NCBI RefSeq assembly: GCF_964204645.1
Contig: NC_134030.1
Span: forward strand, 22,821,210-22,885,209
From: Tubulanus polymorphus
Lineage: Eukaryota; Nemertea; Palaeonemertea; Tubulaniformes; Tubulanidae
Length of the DNA: 64,000 nt
Reading direction: 5' to 3'
The notes under the pieces are model-generated. The model was given only the letters and a program-made list of their open reading frames with translations. It was not told the origin of the DNA and ran no database searches. Positions 46,485 through 58,447 of this stretch are shown piece by piece (position 1 is the stretch's first letter; the number at the start of each line of letters is the position of its first letter). Both the position numbers and the translations under genes were made by a program.

Positions 46485-47030
46485 ATTAAACCCACACAGC
46501 GGTTGAACTGAATTCACAGTTGATTAAAACCCACACATCAACTGTGGAAATGGATCCAGAGTCAAATTAAACCCACACAACTTTGGAACTGGGTTCAGAG
46601 TCAAATTAAACCCACATTACTGTGGAACTGGGTTCAGAGTCAAATTAAACCCACACTACTGTGGAACTGGATCCAGAGTCAAATGATATTCACATAACTG
46701 TGGAACTGGGTTCAGAGTCAAATTAAACCCTCACATATTACTGTGGAACGGGGTTCAAAGTTAAATTAAACCCACACAACTGTGGAACTGAATTCACAGT
46801 TGATTAAAACCCACACATCAACTGTGGAAATGGATCCAGAGTCAAATTAAACCCACACAACTGTGGAACTGGGTTCAGAGTCAAATTAAACCCACATAAC
46901 TGTGGAACTGGGTTCAGAGTCAAATTAAACCCACACAACTGTGGAAATGGATCCAGAGTCAAATTAAACCCACACAACTGTGGAAATAGATCCAGAGTCA
47001 AATGATATTCACATAACTGTGGAACATGAT
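46485..47030. repeat. Minisatellite, about 40-bp unit with CTGTGGAACTGG
   Basis: About thirteen copies of CTGTGGAACTGGGTTCAGAG then TCAAATTAAACCCACACAA. The CTGTGGAACTGG half is again the MITE-end motif. Confidence 0.9.
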
Positions 47031-47345
47031 GATTATTTGTCAGAGAATTGAATTTGACCTTGGGGAATTTGATGTCAGTGAAAAAAATGAACAAATTAAT
47101 TCATATTTATACATGTAAGGAAAATACGCCTTTTAGGCGAGGACCGGGAAGCGCAATAATCCCAACCCCAGGGCTTGTAAACCTGTAATTACTTCCTGCG
47201 AATTTAATTCGTTATTTCGAAGCGTTTTTCTATCCGTGCAGATTTTATCTTGTATTTTGTTCGTCAATTTTTGGATCCATCGTTAACGGAACTAACACTA
47301 ACACGGCCCAGGGGTGTTATATACACGAATATACATCTCTGATCG

Positions 47346-47487
47346 CTACTTTGAACAGTGAGCTACCGGAGCTACCACAGCTACTGGAGCTACCGGAGCT
47401 ACCGGAGCTACCACAGCTACCGGAGCTACCACAGCTACCACAGCTACCAGAGCTACCACAGCTACTGGAGCTACCGGAGCTACCGGT
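47346..47487. repeat. GCTACC/GGAGCTACC short repeat abutting a stop codon
   Basis: About twenty GAGCTACCG or CAGCTACCA units. On the minus strand it begins immediately after the TAA of the secreted-peptide gene and so forms the start of its 3' untranslated region, if that exon model is right. Confidence 0.85.
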
Positions 47488-47953
47488 TTAGCATTTTTTA
47501 GTTGAATTAGAGTACATAAAATCCAAGTTTGACTTGTCTCTGGTTTGGTCAACGAGTCCCTCTGCAGGTATGAAACTTGAATCGGAATCAGTTAGAAAAT
47601 GTGGAATTGTGGAACCGATTGATACGTACTTGATTGGTCCCGTCGTCGCACCATCCGAGCGATTTCCCTTTTAGATAATAGCCGTTCAGACAGTTCAGCA
47701 AGGTCGTCTGCGACAGAAAGAGAAAAACGAGAGAACGTTTATTAAAGCGACAACAAATCAATTTTCAGAACTGAAGTTAATATCTGCGTTTCGTTCAAAA
47801 TAGCGATAGCAATAAATATGGGATTCGAACCCGTTGTAGTTTGTTTTCTTCACGACAAACGACGCCATTCTTACCTTCCGTTAAAAATGATTCAACTGGT
47901 GAAATCAATAAAACAAGCCCAGCGGCAATAATCAATAACTGATACAATATCAT
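47488..47953 (-). CDS. Small secreted peptide candidate (76 aa, three coding exons)
   Basis: Exons 47953-47875, 47707-47630 and 47561-47488 (minus) have consensus GTAAG/GTACG donors and CAG acceptors and join in frame to 76 residues ending in TAA. The N-terminus (MILYQLLIIAAGLVLLISPV, then ESF) is a strong signal peptide. The rest is charged and helical-looking: DDLAELSERLLS-KR-EIARMV-RRR-DQS, then a short tail ending NSTKKC. KR and RRR are possible prohormone cleavage sites, so a neuropeptide or peptide-hormone precursor is one reading; a small secreted structural or immune peptide is another. I recognise no family. An acceptor at about 47983 indicates an upstream untranslated exon. Confidence 0.5.
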
Positions 47954-48004
47954 CCTTTCTTCTCTTGTTCTTTGTTTTGATACCTGAAAAATTACAGACA
48001 AGAT

Positions 48005-48185
48005 GTGTGTGTACTCAGATGAAGCACTGAACACATGTGAAGTGTTGACGATCAGTTTTTGAAAGTGTGCTGATAAAATGTCTAATGTCTGGTGTTTGTA
48101 TTTCATTTTCAATTAGAAATGTCTCAGGTGAAGCACTGAACACATGTGAAGTGTGGACGACCAGTATTTGAAAGTGTGCTGATAA
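48005..48185 (-). repeat. Inverted copy (1.5 units) of the 109-bp satellite
   Basis: Reverse complement of the unit tandemly repeated at 52345-52960 (TGAAGCACTGAACACATGTG). It lies just upstream of the peptide gene's first coding exon. Confidence 0.85.
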
Positions 48186-48789
48186 TCAGAAAATTATCAA
48201 AAAGCCACTATTATCATAACGTATGTTAACATTTTGAAAACGTCTGTTGTTACTTGTTCTATTGAACCCGTAGAGTGTAATTAAAATTTTCTGAACCTGC
48301 GGGTAGCAATTTAATAAGCATCGAACTCTGTAAAGGTTACGTGTGAAATGAAGGTCGTTATTGTGACATTTGAAGACTGGGGTCTAGTGACGACCGGCGT
48401 CATTGAAATCTCTTTAGATTCAAGATTGTTTTTATTTTTCAATATTTTGTAAATGTATTTCGGTGGTAGCTCCGAGGCATGTGGATGGTGTCTTCTTTAA
48501 TCGGCTTAATGAAGATTACAGGAACTGGTTTCAATAATTGAATTGCAGGCAATTTAGGTACTTAGGTTTGGTGTGAAAGTAAAGGTCAATGTCAGAATAA
48601 CTATTCGCGTACCGGCACGCGCGGATTTGTGTTTAGAAAAGAATTTACAAATGGGATTTATGGATTATATCGGTTTGCTTGATACAATAGAAGGCATTTA
48701 ACGGCGATGTTTCAGGGGCAGTTACTAAATCCGAAAATGGATAAATTATTCTATTCACGAAAAATGTCATGAAATTTTCCAAAACAAAC
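48186..48789. other. Intergenic, nothing recognised
   Basis: AT-rich unique-looking sequence without coding signals. Confidence 0.4.
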
Positions 48790-48970
48790 TCAACTCTAGC
48801 CTAAGCCCGTAACCCTAACCTTCTAACCCTAGGTCAGCCGTAACCCTAGCCGGACTCGAACCTGTCATTCGAGCATGCTAACCACTAGACCATAGACCAG
48901 TACTGGCAGCCGCGGTTGGTAGGTTTGTCTGGTCAGTGTGGTAACTGGTGACCAGTCAGGTGTGGTAATA
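48790..48970 (-). mobile_element. Composite VNTR + tRNA-like + TTAGGG-tail element, copy B
   Basis: In reverse orientation: one VNTR unit (GTGGTAACTGGTGACCAGTC), linker AGGTTTGTCTGGTCAG, a tRNA-like segment (48838-48900) with B box GGTTCGAGTCC and A box TGGTCTAGTGG, and a CCCTAACC-rich tail on the + strand. Confidence 0.7.
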
Positions 48971-49640
48971 TTACAGTTTTATAAATTTTATCCGCTTGTG
49001 TTTATAGAAAGTACAAAATGGACAAAACTATCCTTATGATTGATACAATAAGAGGCAGGTTTTACCACGAAACATGTGGTGAGATTTTCCAAAATAACCT
49101 CAACACGTGCTAGCCCGGAACCCGAAACTGCAGCCTCCAAAAAGGGAGAGAGGAGTTAAGAGATGGAGATGAAGAGAAATGAACGGAGGGAGGATGGAGA
49201 GGGGAGGGGAGGGGGAGGGGAGGGGAGGAGGGAGGCGAAGAGGGAGAGTAAGTTTTCAGATGTGGATTTTAAATCATCGATTTGCCCAAATTCATATTTC
49301 TGTTTTCTCACCACAAATATTGTATTTTCAAGGTCGTTTGTTACGGATGAACGATTTCAATCGATTTTCATGCCGTGTTTTGCGATGAGAGATGATGCAG
49401 TATTTATACAGTTCCCACTGGAGGGCAACGAACAGATTACAATCATCAGACATAGTGAAATAAACAGCGAAACGAAACGTTCGTAATTAAGTCTAATACG
49501 ACTTGAAGGTGATGAACTCCACGCATTTAAACACTTCTCAAAAAGTCTAATTACAGAATGTACTCATTCTATAGTTACGTTGATGATGTCTAGGTTGTCT
49601 TCCAAAATTAGTTTAGACTATTCTTTATTTCTTAGGCTGG
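48971..49640. other. Intergenic with a GGGGAGGGGA purine tract
   Basis: Purine-only stretch (GGAGGGGAGGGG) at 49170-49250. Remaining sequence has no recognised gene. Confidence 0.4.
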
Positions 49641-49649
49641 TCATGCAAC

Positions 49650-49912
49650 AAAAAGAACTTATACTGGTCTTAAGTTGTTACATTGGCTTTAGAACCAAAA
49701 TGAGCTTAGACTGGTCTTAAGTTGTTAGATTGGTTTTAGAACCAAAATGAGCTTAGACTGGTCTTAAGTTGTTAGATTGGCCACAGAACTAGATTGGTCT
49801 TGGACTAGTCTTAAGTTGTTAGATTGGTTATAGAACCAAAATGAGCTTAGACTGGTCTTAAGTTGTTAGATTGGCTATGGAACCAAACTCAGCTCAGACT
49901 GGTCTTAGCGAA
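49650..49912. repeat. 47-bp MITE-related minisatellite, second array
   Basis: About five copies of AGACTGGTCTTAAGTTGTTA, same orientation as 2724-3250. Confidence 0.85.
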
Positions 49913-50134
49913 AACTTTGTTAAATCCTGATCGAGCCCGAATTAGAATGATATGTAAATGGCCTACCTTCAAGCGGAACAACTGCAGGGAATAAAGAGAC
50001 GTGTGAACTGTAAGGCTGTAGAGATTGTGCCATAAACAGATGACACTGATTGTAAACACAGCTCTGTTGTATTGTGAGGTTATTAAAACTACATTAATTC
50101 AATGATATATTGTTTTTCACTGATCAAGAGGAGA

Positions 50135-50136
<2 letters not shown>

Positions 50137-50208
<72 letters not shown>

Positions 50209-50232
50209 GAGAGAGAGTTAGAGAGAGAGACA
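50137..50232. repeat. (GA)n microsatellite
   Basis: About 45 GA dinucleotides, nearly uninterrupted. Confidence 0.98.
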
Positions 50233-50395
50233 TTAGTGCGAGCACTTGGTGGTCGCAGGTGCTTTTGTTTCCTCGTATATTACGCACCAGTAATCTAACG
50301 GTTACCGCTGCGCGCGCAGCCGCTTCTCCCGATTCTTACGAGCAGCAATTCTCTTTCGGATTTCCTAAATTCACCAAGTAGAATGATAGTAATGA

Positions 50396-50485
50396 AAATA
50401 ATAATAATAATAATAATGATGATAATAATACTAATAATAATTATAATAATGATAATAATAATTATTATTATTATTTTTATTATTA
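50396..50485. repeat. (AAT)n / (ATT)n microsatellite with inverted arms
   Basis: AATAATAAT units turn into ATTATTATT at about 50462, giving a potential hairpin. Confidence 0.95.
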
Positions 50486-51530
50486 TGGTCTTTTTTTAGA
50501 GCGCAGAACTTTAAAGATGATTGCCACGCTTGCCTGCTTACCTAATTTTGTATTTTCCCATTTCTAAATATTCGAACCCGATTCCGTCATCTCATTTTTG
50601 AACTGGCATCTAACATCGATGACGATAATGATGACGATATTGATAATAAAATCCTAGTTCATTGAGCTGATTATAGGACATTTTTACTTTCTTACGACCT
50701 TATAATCAATCGGGATTCGAACCGAATTTCCATCGTCTCATTTGCATATGCAAATTTGAGACGCAAACGGACGCCAATTAACTGGGAATCGAACCCAATT
50801 TGAGAAGATGAAATAATCGGGATTCGAACCTCGTGAGGATGAATGAGGTGTACGTAATGACGTTACGAGAATCGATGGATTGTGACTGGACATCCGAAGA
50901 GTATGAGTGCATTCTTAACTGAATTTACTCTCTCTCTCTCTTTCTCTCTCTCTCTTTCTTCAGTTTGTTTTATCTTCATTGCGTTAATGGTATAACTTCC
51001 CGTCGCGAACACAAATACAGTTTATCATTGTTGGAGTTTGTGCTTTGAATATTAAAAGCACTGGGAAAGGACAAATAGTATCCCGTGCCCCCGCGCTCGC
51101 GAGGGCCGGGAAAATGTGCCGCAAAGACAATAAATATTTGTTGATTTTATATTTATGAAATGCGATATCATATCATTTCCCCAAACGACTATTTGTGCGG
51201 ATTAAAAGCCGCCATTTATGGTGGGCTTTATGTATAATTATTTTTTTGCTTTTGATGGTCGAATAAATAAATAACCAGAGGAATTAAAGTAAGCATTTCC
51301 CGCACCTCTTAGAACCGCCTGTACCCTCCCCTTAACATCTCTTCTCTGTTTCACCTCTCGACCCCCTTTCTCTCTCCCATCCTCCATCTCTCTCTCACCC
51401 TCTCACTCTCTCTTTCCCCTCTGTCACTCCCCAATCTCTTCCCCCCTCTCGCCATCTCTCCCTCTCTCTCTCCATCTCTCCCTCTCTAACAGTACATGAG
51501 AGAATTCAAGATTCTGAGCGAGTTGAGTCT
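50486..51530. other. Intergenic, short simple repeats only
   Basis: CT-rich tracts at 50930-50965 and 51310-51490. Three GGGATTCGAACC-type phrases lie at 50710-50830. No gene was recognised. Confidence 0.4.
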
Positions 51531-51531
51531 C

Positions 51532-51584
51532 TGCGGCTGCTGCTGCTGCTGCTGCGGCTGCTGCGGCTTCTGCTAAGGCTGCTA

Positions 51585-51628
<44 letters not shown>

Positions 51629-51632
51629 AAGG
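51532..51632. repeat. (CTG)n trinucleotide repeat
   Basis: Two CTG runs (about 6 and 14 units) with CGG and AAGG interruptions. The minus strand reads poly-Ala/Leu in one frame, but no exon structure supports coding. Smaller CTG runs are at 54150-54175 and 60500-60525. Confidence 0.95.
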
Positions 51633-52340
51633 CTTCAATCAGCGCCCTGCGCAGGATTAAAACTTTAAGCAGATTTACTTCTTACTTATCATATCTTACT
51701 TCTCATCAACATCACGTACAACACACGTTATACAACTCATACTGAATTTTTAAAGTATAGATGAAATTATTTAAAAATTTGACCTGAAAACTCAAGAACC
51801 GTGCAACAGTGTAACTGCGTAACAGGGTTCAGGTGGAACTGTGGAACTTGATCGAGAACTGTGGAACGCGGTCGTTGATTATTCAAAGCGAAACTTTACC
51901 GTGGAATTGGATCCACAATTCTACCAAAATAAAGGCAGTTTATCTTCAACATTAGCTAGGTCTAAGAATAAGTCTAAGAATTTTTTGTCACGTTTGGGTC
52001 GAAATATTTCTCAATATCCGGGTTTGTTATCCGGATGTTCCGCTGTATTAACTTTCACATCGCTTTCATACGGATTTTATTCGGTTTCTCGTTAAAACTG
52101 CGCAGTTTCGACGATTCTTCAAACGTAAAATGTTATATCTCTCTCGTCAGGGCCCGTAAACACGCAGTGTGATTTTAATGTTTTAAATCGACGCGCCGGT
52201 GATAACGGCTTCAACTAGTGGAGTACGCACGCAGCTATCAACCGGTTTATTATACAGACCATCAATATATATATATCTACTATCATGATGAGAACACGAA
52301 CATTATTTTTCGTAATATTTTAAATTCTAGCTTACGTTTT
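51633..52340. other. Intergenic with an orphan 84-codon frame
   Basis: 51841-52095 is open (contains SKNFLSRLGRNISQYPGLLS) but starts inside a CTGTGGAACT repeat and has no recognised domain. I do not call it a gene. Confidence 0.35.
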
Positions 52341-52344
52341 GGTA

Positions 52345-52960
52345 ATAGTGGCTACAAACACCAGGCATTAGACATTTTCACAGCACACTTTTAAAAACTG
52401 ATCGTCCACACTTCACATGTGTTCAGTGCTTCACCTGAGACATTTTTAATTGAAAATGAACTACAAACACCAGGCATTAGACATTTTATCAGCACACTTT
52501 TAAAAACTGATCGTACACACTTCACATGTGTTCAGTGCTTCACCTGAGACATTTCTAATTGAAAATGAACTACAAACACCAGATATTAGACATTTTATCA
52601 GCACACTTTTAAAAACTGATCGTCCACACTTCACATGTGTTCAGTGCTTCATCTGAGACATTTTTAATTGAAAATGAACTACAAACACCAGATATTAGAC
52701 ATTTTATCAGCGCACTTTCAAAAACTGATCGTCCACACTTCACATGTGTTCAGTGCTTCACCTGAGACATTTCTATTTGAAAATGAACTACAAACACCAG
52801 ATATTAGACATTTTATCAGCGCACTTTCAAAAACTGATCGCACTTTCAAAAACTGATCGTCCACACTTCACATGTGTTCAGTGCTTCACCTGAGACATTT
52901 CTAATTGAAAATGAATTACAAACACCAGATATGAGACATTTTATCTATTCAAGACCAGTT
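52345..52960. repeat. Tandem satellite, 109-bp unit
   Basis: Five full copies plus a partial; starts of CAAACACCAG at about 52355, 52464, 52573, 52682 and 52791. The unit includes CTTCACATGTGTTCAGTGC. The fifth copy has a 19-bp internal duplication. Confidence 0.95.
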
Positions 52961-53028
52961 TTAGATCATGATTGTTCAATAGCCAAACGACTTAAAATCA
53001 GGCTTAAGATTCTAAGACAACAGGGGCC

Positions 53029-53113
53029 AGTTCCATAATCAAGACATAAGTCAAAAAGATGGTCTTAGATTGGTCTTAAGTCCAAGCCATGACTATGGAA
53101 CCGGCCCCAGGTT
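53029..53113. mobile_element. GGGGCCAGTTCCATA-family MITE, 85 bp
   Basis: Near-perfect terminal inverted repeats GGGGCCAGTTCCATA and CTATGGAACCGGCCCC. Confidence 0.65.
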
Positions 53114-54890
53114 TACAGATTAGCAACTGCGGGTAACAGATGAGACAGATCTTTATAACTCGCTCTAATCACGTGCTGTATATTCGTTGAGCTGTATTCT
53201 AAGCCACACCCACGTGACCCGTGTATGACCTTGAAACCTAAAAACGCGATCGCCTTATTCTCCTAACGGCGGATTTTCCTTCATTTCGATCGTCGCTTAA
53301 TTAATAATGAATAATTAACAAATGCGATTAGTTCTCGTGTCGGCGGCGGCGACGGTGCTGGCATCTGCGAGTTGAGAGTCAAACGGGAAATTGAATCGGT
53401 CTCGAGCTCACGCGATTTATGAGTGAGACCTCAGAGTTTCAGTTCTGACAACAGAAAAAAACAACACAAACACATAATGTGTGTAAATACTGGGCCTGAA
53501 TACTGGGCCTGAATACTGGGCCTGAATACTGGGCCTGAATATACTGAGCCTGCCTTAAAATGAGTCTCTGGGTCCGGAATGTGTTAAATATATTGCGTGC
53601 ACGAAAACGTTGAAAACTGTGTGCGCATTTTTTTTATTAGATTATCCACGATTACATCTCTTCCCCTCCCCCCTCTCCCCCTCCCCCTCTCCCCTCCCCC
53701 TCTCCCAATCTCGCTCTCTCCCCTCCCTTCCCCCTTTCTCAATCTCCCGTCACCCTCTCTCCCCTCCCTCTCTCTCTATCACATATGAATGATTCAGTAT
53801 TTTGGACTGATATATTATCCTTATATCTCTTTAGCTTTTTTTCATTTGGCTCCAATTTCACTCAACGATACAATTTCACCAAAAAAACCATTCTGCATGC
53901 GCAGGCGTCAGATAATTCATCAATCATTAAATATCGATGACGCTCTAATTGTGATGCTACAGTTATTGGCGGTAGAATCAATTTTCGCGGGACCCGAAAC
54001 CCGACAGTTTTAGAAAATCATTTCGTCAAGACGATTTAACGAGACCTTCGTACGATCACGTTTGAAGTTATCATCAATTTACCGATGGTATTCTCACCTG
54101 ATGTTATCGGACGGTTAAATTCGGACGCGACGAATTGAAACCGGTCAATCGTCTGCTGCTGCTGCTGCTGCTGTTATATGATCGAATACATTAAAACGCG
54201 TTTTCTAAACATCGTTTTCTGATTAAACATAATTTCGTTCGCCCGGGGGGCCTTATCGATTTAATGATAATCGACCGGGTTGAAGAGACACCGGGGCGCT
54301 GCGCCCCCTCTGCTCCCCTCTGCGCCCCTGGCTGTAATCGCCTCTAAAACGCTTTACCGATATCTCCACACATACTCTCGGGGTCAAATCCCCAATCCGC
54401 CCACTTCTACCTATCGCGCTTCACCGAACAAAGTAATATTTTAAACGCATCGAAAATGTTTTTATCTTTTAATATACACAAAACGGATCCCTGCGGGAGG
54501 GCGCGTTCACTAAACGCCATTCTCTACATTCAATAGAAACCGGTCGCAGATACATACATTATGTATGTATGGATTCAGGTATCGGATGACAGATAGTTTG
54601 TTTTTTTTTTTGTGTTGAAGACTTGTCTCAAAGGAATTTCTCCGCAAATTCAGACAAAAAACCGACGTTTAAGTGAAATGATAATATTGTAAAGGAAAGT
54701 TTAGGTCTTGGAAGTATTCTCTAGTTACCGAACGAGAACAAGATTACAAGGATAACTTTGTTAACCTTTGATACTAGCGCCCTCTAGGGGTTTGGTGGAT
54801 GAGCAACGCGAAACGCCAGACTTCAGTTTCAGCTTCCAATGTTTAGGCAATTAATACGTTATTATTGTAGATGGCTAGTTGTTCGGTTTT
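53114..54890. other. Intergenic, pyrimidine tract and simple repeats
   Basis: A 17-bp repeat (GAATACTGGGCCT, five copies) is at 53480-53545 and a CT tract at 53655-53782. No gene was recognised. Confidence 0.4.
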
Positions 54891-54891
54891 G

Positions 54892-55140
54892 AGCCGAGCG
54901 GTGCTCGGCGGGTCGAGGAGTGCCCCGAACGGGGCTCAGCGGGTCGAGGGTTGCTCCGAGTGGAGCTCGGTGGGTTGAGGATTGCCACGAGTGGGGCTCA
55001 GCGGGTTGGGGGTTGCTCGGAGTGGGTCTAAGTATGTCGAGGATTGCTCCGAGTGGGTCTAAGTATGTCGAGGATTGCTCCGAGTGGAGCTCAGTATGTC
55101 GAGGGTTGCTCCGAGTGGAGCTCAGTGTGTTCAGGGAACT
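54892..55140. repeat. Minisatellite, about 30-bp unit
   Basis: About eight copies of GTCGAGGATTGCTCCGAGTG followed by GAGCTCAGT variants. Confidence 0.85.
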
Positions 55141-55454
55141 CGTGTAGTAGCTAAAATAGCAAACAGGTATCAAACCTCCCCGAGTTCTTGTTATCTGGTA
55201 TCATAGTGACAGAAAAATACGAATCTGAACTGCGCGCGCAACAGAGGTTCGTCTTTTTCCGTGAGTAAAAGAGAAATGCTATCGCTCTAGATTTGTGCGG
55301 TTTTTTTTTCTGCTTCTATCGGAGTCGTGTGTGACAGATTTACAATAGTAGAAACCTCACTACTGAAACTGGAGGAAGGACACATTTCAAATACCACAAA
55401 CATGTCTTCACTATGAACAACGTGTAATGCGCTTGCTTGTTGCAAAAAAGGGCT

Positions 55455-56045
55455 GAGGTTACAACTGAGTATAAACTCATTCTGGTTCTATAATCAATCT
55501 AACAACTTTAAGACCAGTCTAAACTCATTTTAGTTCTATAACCAATCTAACAACTTTAAAACCAGTCTAAACTCATTTTGGTTCTATAACCAATCTAACA
55601 ACTTAAGACCAGTCTAAGTTCATCTTAGTTCTATAACCAATCTAACAGCTTAAGACCAGTCTAAACTCATTTCGGTTCGATAACCAATCTAACAGCTTAA
55701 GACCAGTCTAAACTCATTTCGGTTTTAAGCTCATTTTGGTTCTATAACCAATCTAACAACTTTAAGACCAGTCTAAGCTCATTTTGGTTCTATAACCAAT
55801 CTAACAACTTAAGACCAGTCTAAGTTCATCTTAGTTCTATAACCAATCTAACAGCTTAAGACCAGTCTAAGCTCATTTCGGTTTTAAGCTCATTTTGGTT
55901 TTATAACCAATCTAACAACTTTAAGACAAGTCTAAACTCATTTTGGTTCTATAACCAATCTAACAGCTTGACCAGTCTAAACTCATTTCGGTTTTAAGCT
56001 CATTTTGGTTCTATAACCAATCTAACAACTTTAAGACCAGTCTGT
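55455..56045. repeat. 47-bp MITE-related minisatellite, inverted array
   Basis: About twelve copies of TAAGACCAGTCTAAGCTCAT then TTTGGTTCTATAACCAATCT, the reverse complement of 2724-3250. Confidence 0.9.
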
Positions 56046-57140
56046 AAGACAAGCCGACAGTCGGCTCGGATAAAGTCGTCACGTCTGTTGTAGTTACACT
56101 GCGCTCAGGTGTTCACTGATCCTGCCTCGTTTTTTATGCGAATTCTGTATTATTTCTAACATGAATCACACACTCGTCAAATATTAAACCCACACAGAAT
56201 CAGACCAGTACGCGCTATAAACTGCCACTGTTTACGACACATTATGCAATATGCGCAATTCAGGGAGTGATTATAAACCTACCTAAAAACATAATAGTAA
56301 TATCTTATATAGCGCACCCCTACACGGTAATCGGTGCACTTTACATAGATATAAATCATTTAGCCGTATTAAAAACATAATATTAAAACACAATAGTAGA
56401 TAAAAAGATCAGTTATAAATTTTTCTAAAAAGTTTGTTTTTAAATTCGATTTAAAACATTCAACAGACGGATTTAAGTCGAATGCTGATGGGAATTTCAT
56501 TCCGTTAAGCAGGATTGAAATGCCCGGTTTCCAACTGCTAAAAACATGTGCCTTGTAGATACAGTAAAAGCGGGTGGGAGCTGGTTTTAGTTAATACCTA
56601 TAGGCGCATAACATCTAATCCTTAATTATCAAATTGGAAACTTATACATTTTTCATAACTACATTTCAGAATAACCCGCATCGCAATAATCTGTTAATTG
56701 GAAGAGTAGGCGCGACTCGATGTAAACCTTATATGTTTCTCTACCGCGAAGTCGATGAAAAGACTTGAATACATTTTTAATCCGTATAAACACTTTTCAA
56801 TTTCTATGGTTTCTGTTCAGGAGGCGTTTAATGATAAAATTCTCGCGACCTTCCGCATGTCTAACTCTGTCGTCTTATCGTCATTTTCGATTAAGGATAA
56901 AACGATTTGAGTAATTCAGTTTCTCGCCGTTTGTCGAGTTGGGTATTAACTGTGTATAGGGTTCATCAGTCGCATAGTCGGAACTCAACTCGTCCTAAAT
57001 TGTTAGGTTGGCAATGGAAATATTACTGTCTTAAACTGGTCTTCTAAGCCATATGCAACTTACCCTGGTTTAAGCGTTAATGAAACACTTTGAGTCCGTT
57101 TTGATGCTATGCACACTAAGAATTGAAAGAGTCCGAAATA
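56046..57140. other. Intergenic, possible diverged retroelement tail
   Basis: 56290-56600 (from TTATATAGCGCACCCCTACA on) reads like an old dispersed element but no domain was recognised. Confidence 0.3.
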
Positions 57141-57161
57141 TTTCCTTGAGCTAGTGTAGTT

Positions 57162-57404
57162 TATTCAACATTTCGACTATATCCTAATAGTCATCTTCAG
57201 GAATACTGTATTCCTTGAGCTAGTGTAGTTATTCAACATTTCGACTATATCCTAATAGCCATCTTCAGGAATACTGTATTCCTTGAGCTAGTGTAGTTTA
57301 TTCAACGTTTCGACTTTATCCTAATAGCCATCTTCAGGAATACTGTATTCCTTGAGCTAGTGTAGTTTATTCAACGTTTCGACTATATCCTGATTTTCAG
57401 GAAT
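57162..57404 (-). ncRNA. Tandem array of hammerhead ribozyme motifs, 69-bp unit
   Basis: Four repeats with motif positions about 57162-57205, 57230-57273, 57299-57342 and 57368-57404. On the minus strand each reads TATTC (stem I), CTGAAGA, stem II GGCTAT/ATAGTC (loop TAGG), GAAA, (A)(C/T)GTT, GAATA. GAATA pairs with TATTC to close stem I. The CTGANGA and GAAA core positions are intact in the first three; the fourth has lost part of stem II. Stem III is the minimal palindromic type found in Penelope-like elements and animal retrozymes. Confidence 0.7.
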
Positions 57405-58030
57405 ACTTTGTTAAATATATCGATAATTGAATTGACCGGCAACCAGTCTAGCCCGGATATATTGATGCCGTAGAGCACAAGTATAGTTATGAAATATATT
57501 TGACTACTAAACGACAAAATTCACAAACGTTATTGTTATCTTAAAACGCCAATATTGATGACGTAGTTCACATCGACACATACAGAACTGCTTAAATAAC
57601 ACACGAGGTTTTAATTTATATAGAAATGATTGTAACGGTTTTTACGGCGTCAAATAGTTTTCAAACTTAGTCTGTTTGTTCTGGAAGTTTATGAATATTT
57701 CATAATCATGTTATTACATTATAGAATTCCCAAAGACAAATAATTCGGTTGAAGTTGAATTGATCAAATTGATGAAAAGCTGAAACAAACTTTCACACTC
57801 TATTTCTTTCATTCTTGGTGCGGGTTGTTTATTACAAGTTGGTTACAATACACACATTATTTAGAAATCTTCGAATATCACTATTGAAGTATCGTTAATT
57901 ATTTCGAGCACCACAAACTGAGAAACATGATATACACTCGAAAAGTGATCTGACAACATCTTCGAGGCTGCAGGAAAAACCGTTCTATTTTTAATTCCCT
58001 ACCGACCAAAGCTTTTTTAGTCGTGCATTC
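57405..58030. other. Intergenic, nothing recognised
   Basis: AT-rich, with no repeats or coding signals that I can support. Confidence 0.4.
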
Positions 58031-58447
58031 GTAAGAGTTTGTGAAATACAGTAGACTCTGTGTCTTACTGCGGTAAAGTTGAGACCGGTAAAATTCTACC
58101 CCGAGTTGGTGTCAAATACTGAGTAAGAGTTTGTGAAATACAGTAGACTCTGTCTCTTACTGCGGTAAAGTTGAGACTGGTAAAATTCTACCCCGAGTTG
58201 GTGTCAAATACTGAGTAAGAGTTTGTGAAATACAGTAGACTCTGTCTCTTACTGCGGTAAAGTTGAGACTGGTAAAATTCTACCCCGAGTTGGTGTCAAA
58301 TACTGAGTAAGAGTTTGTGAAATACAGTAGACTCTGTCTCTTACTGCGGTAAAGTTGAGACTGGTAAAATTCTACCCCGAGTTGGTGTCAAATACTGAGT
58401 AAGAGTTTGTGAAATACAGTAGACTCTGTCTCTTACTGCGGTAAAGT
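58031..58447. repeat. Tandem repeat, 92-bp unit
   Basis: Four and a half nearly identical copies starting GTAAGAGTTTGTGAAATACA at 58031, 58123, 58215, 58307 and 58399. Confidence 0.97.

Noticed and set aside
48800-48865. Interstitial telomere array
   Set aside because: CCCTAACC motifs are few and interrupted and are tied to the composite tRNA-like element, so they read as its tail rather than a fused telomere.
51532-51632. Poly-Ala coding exon from the CTG repeat
   Set aside because: No flanking acceptor/donor or conserved sequence in that frame.
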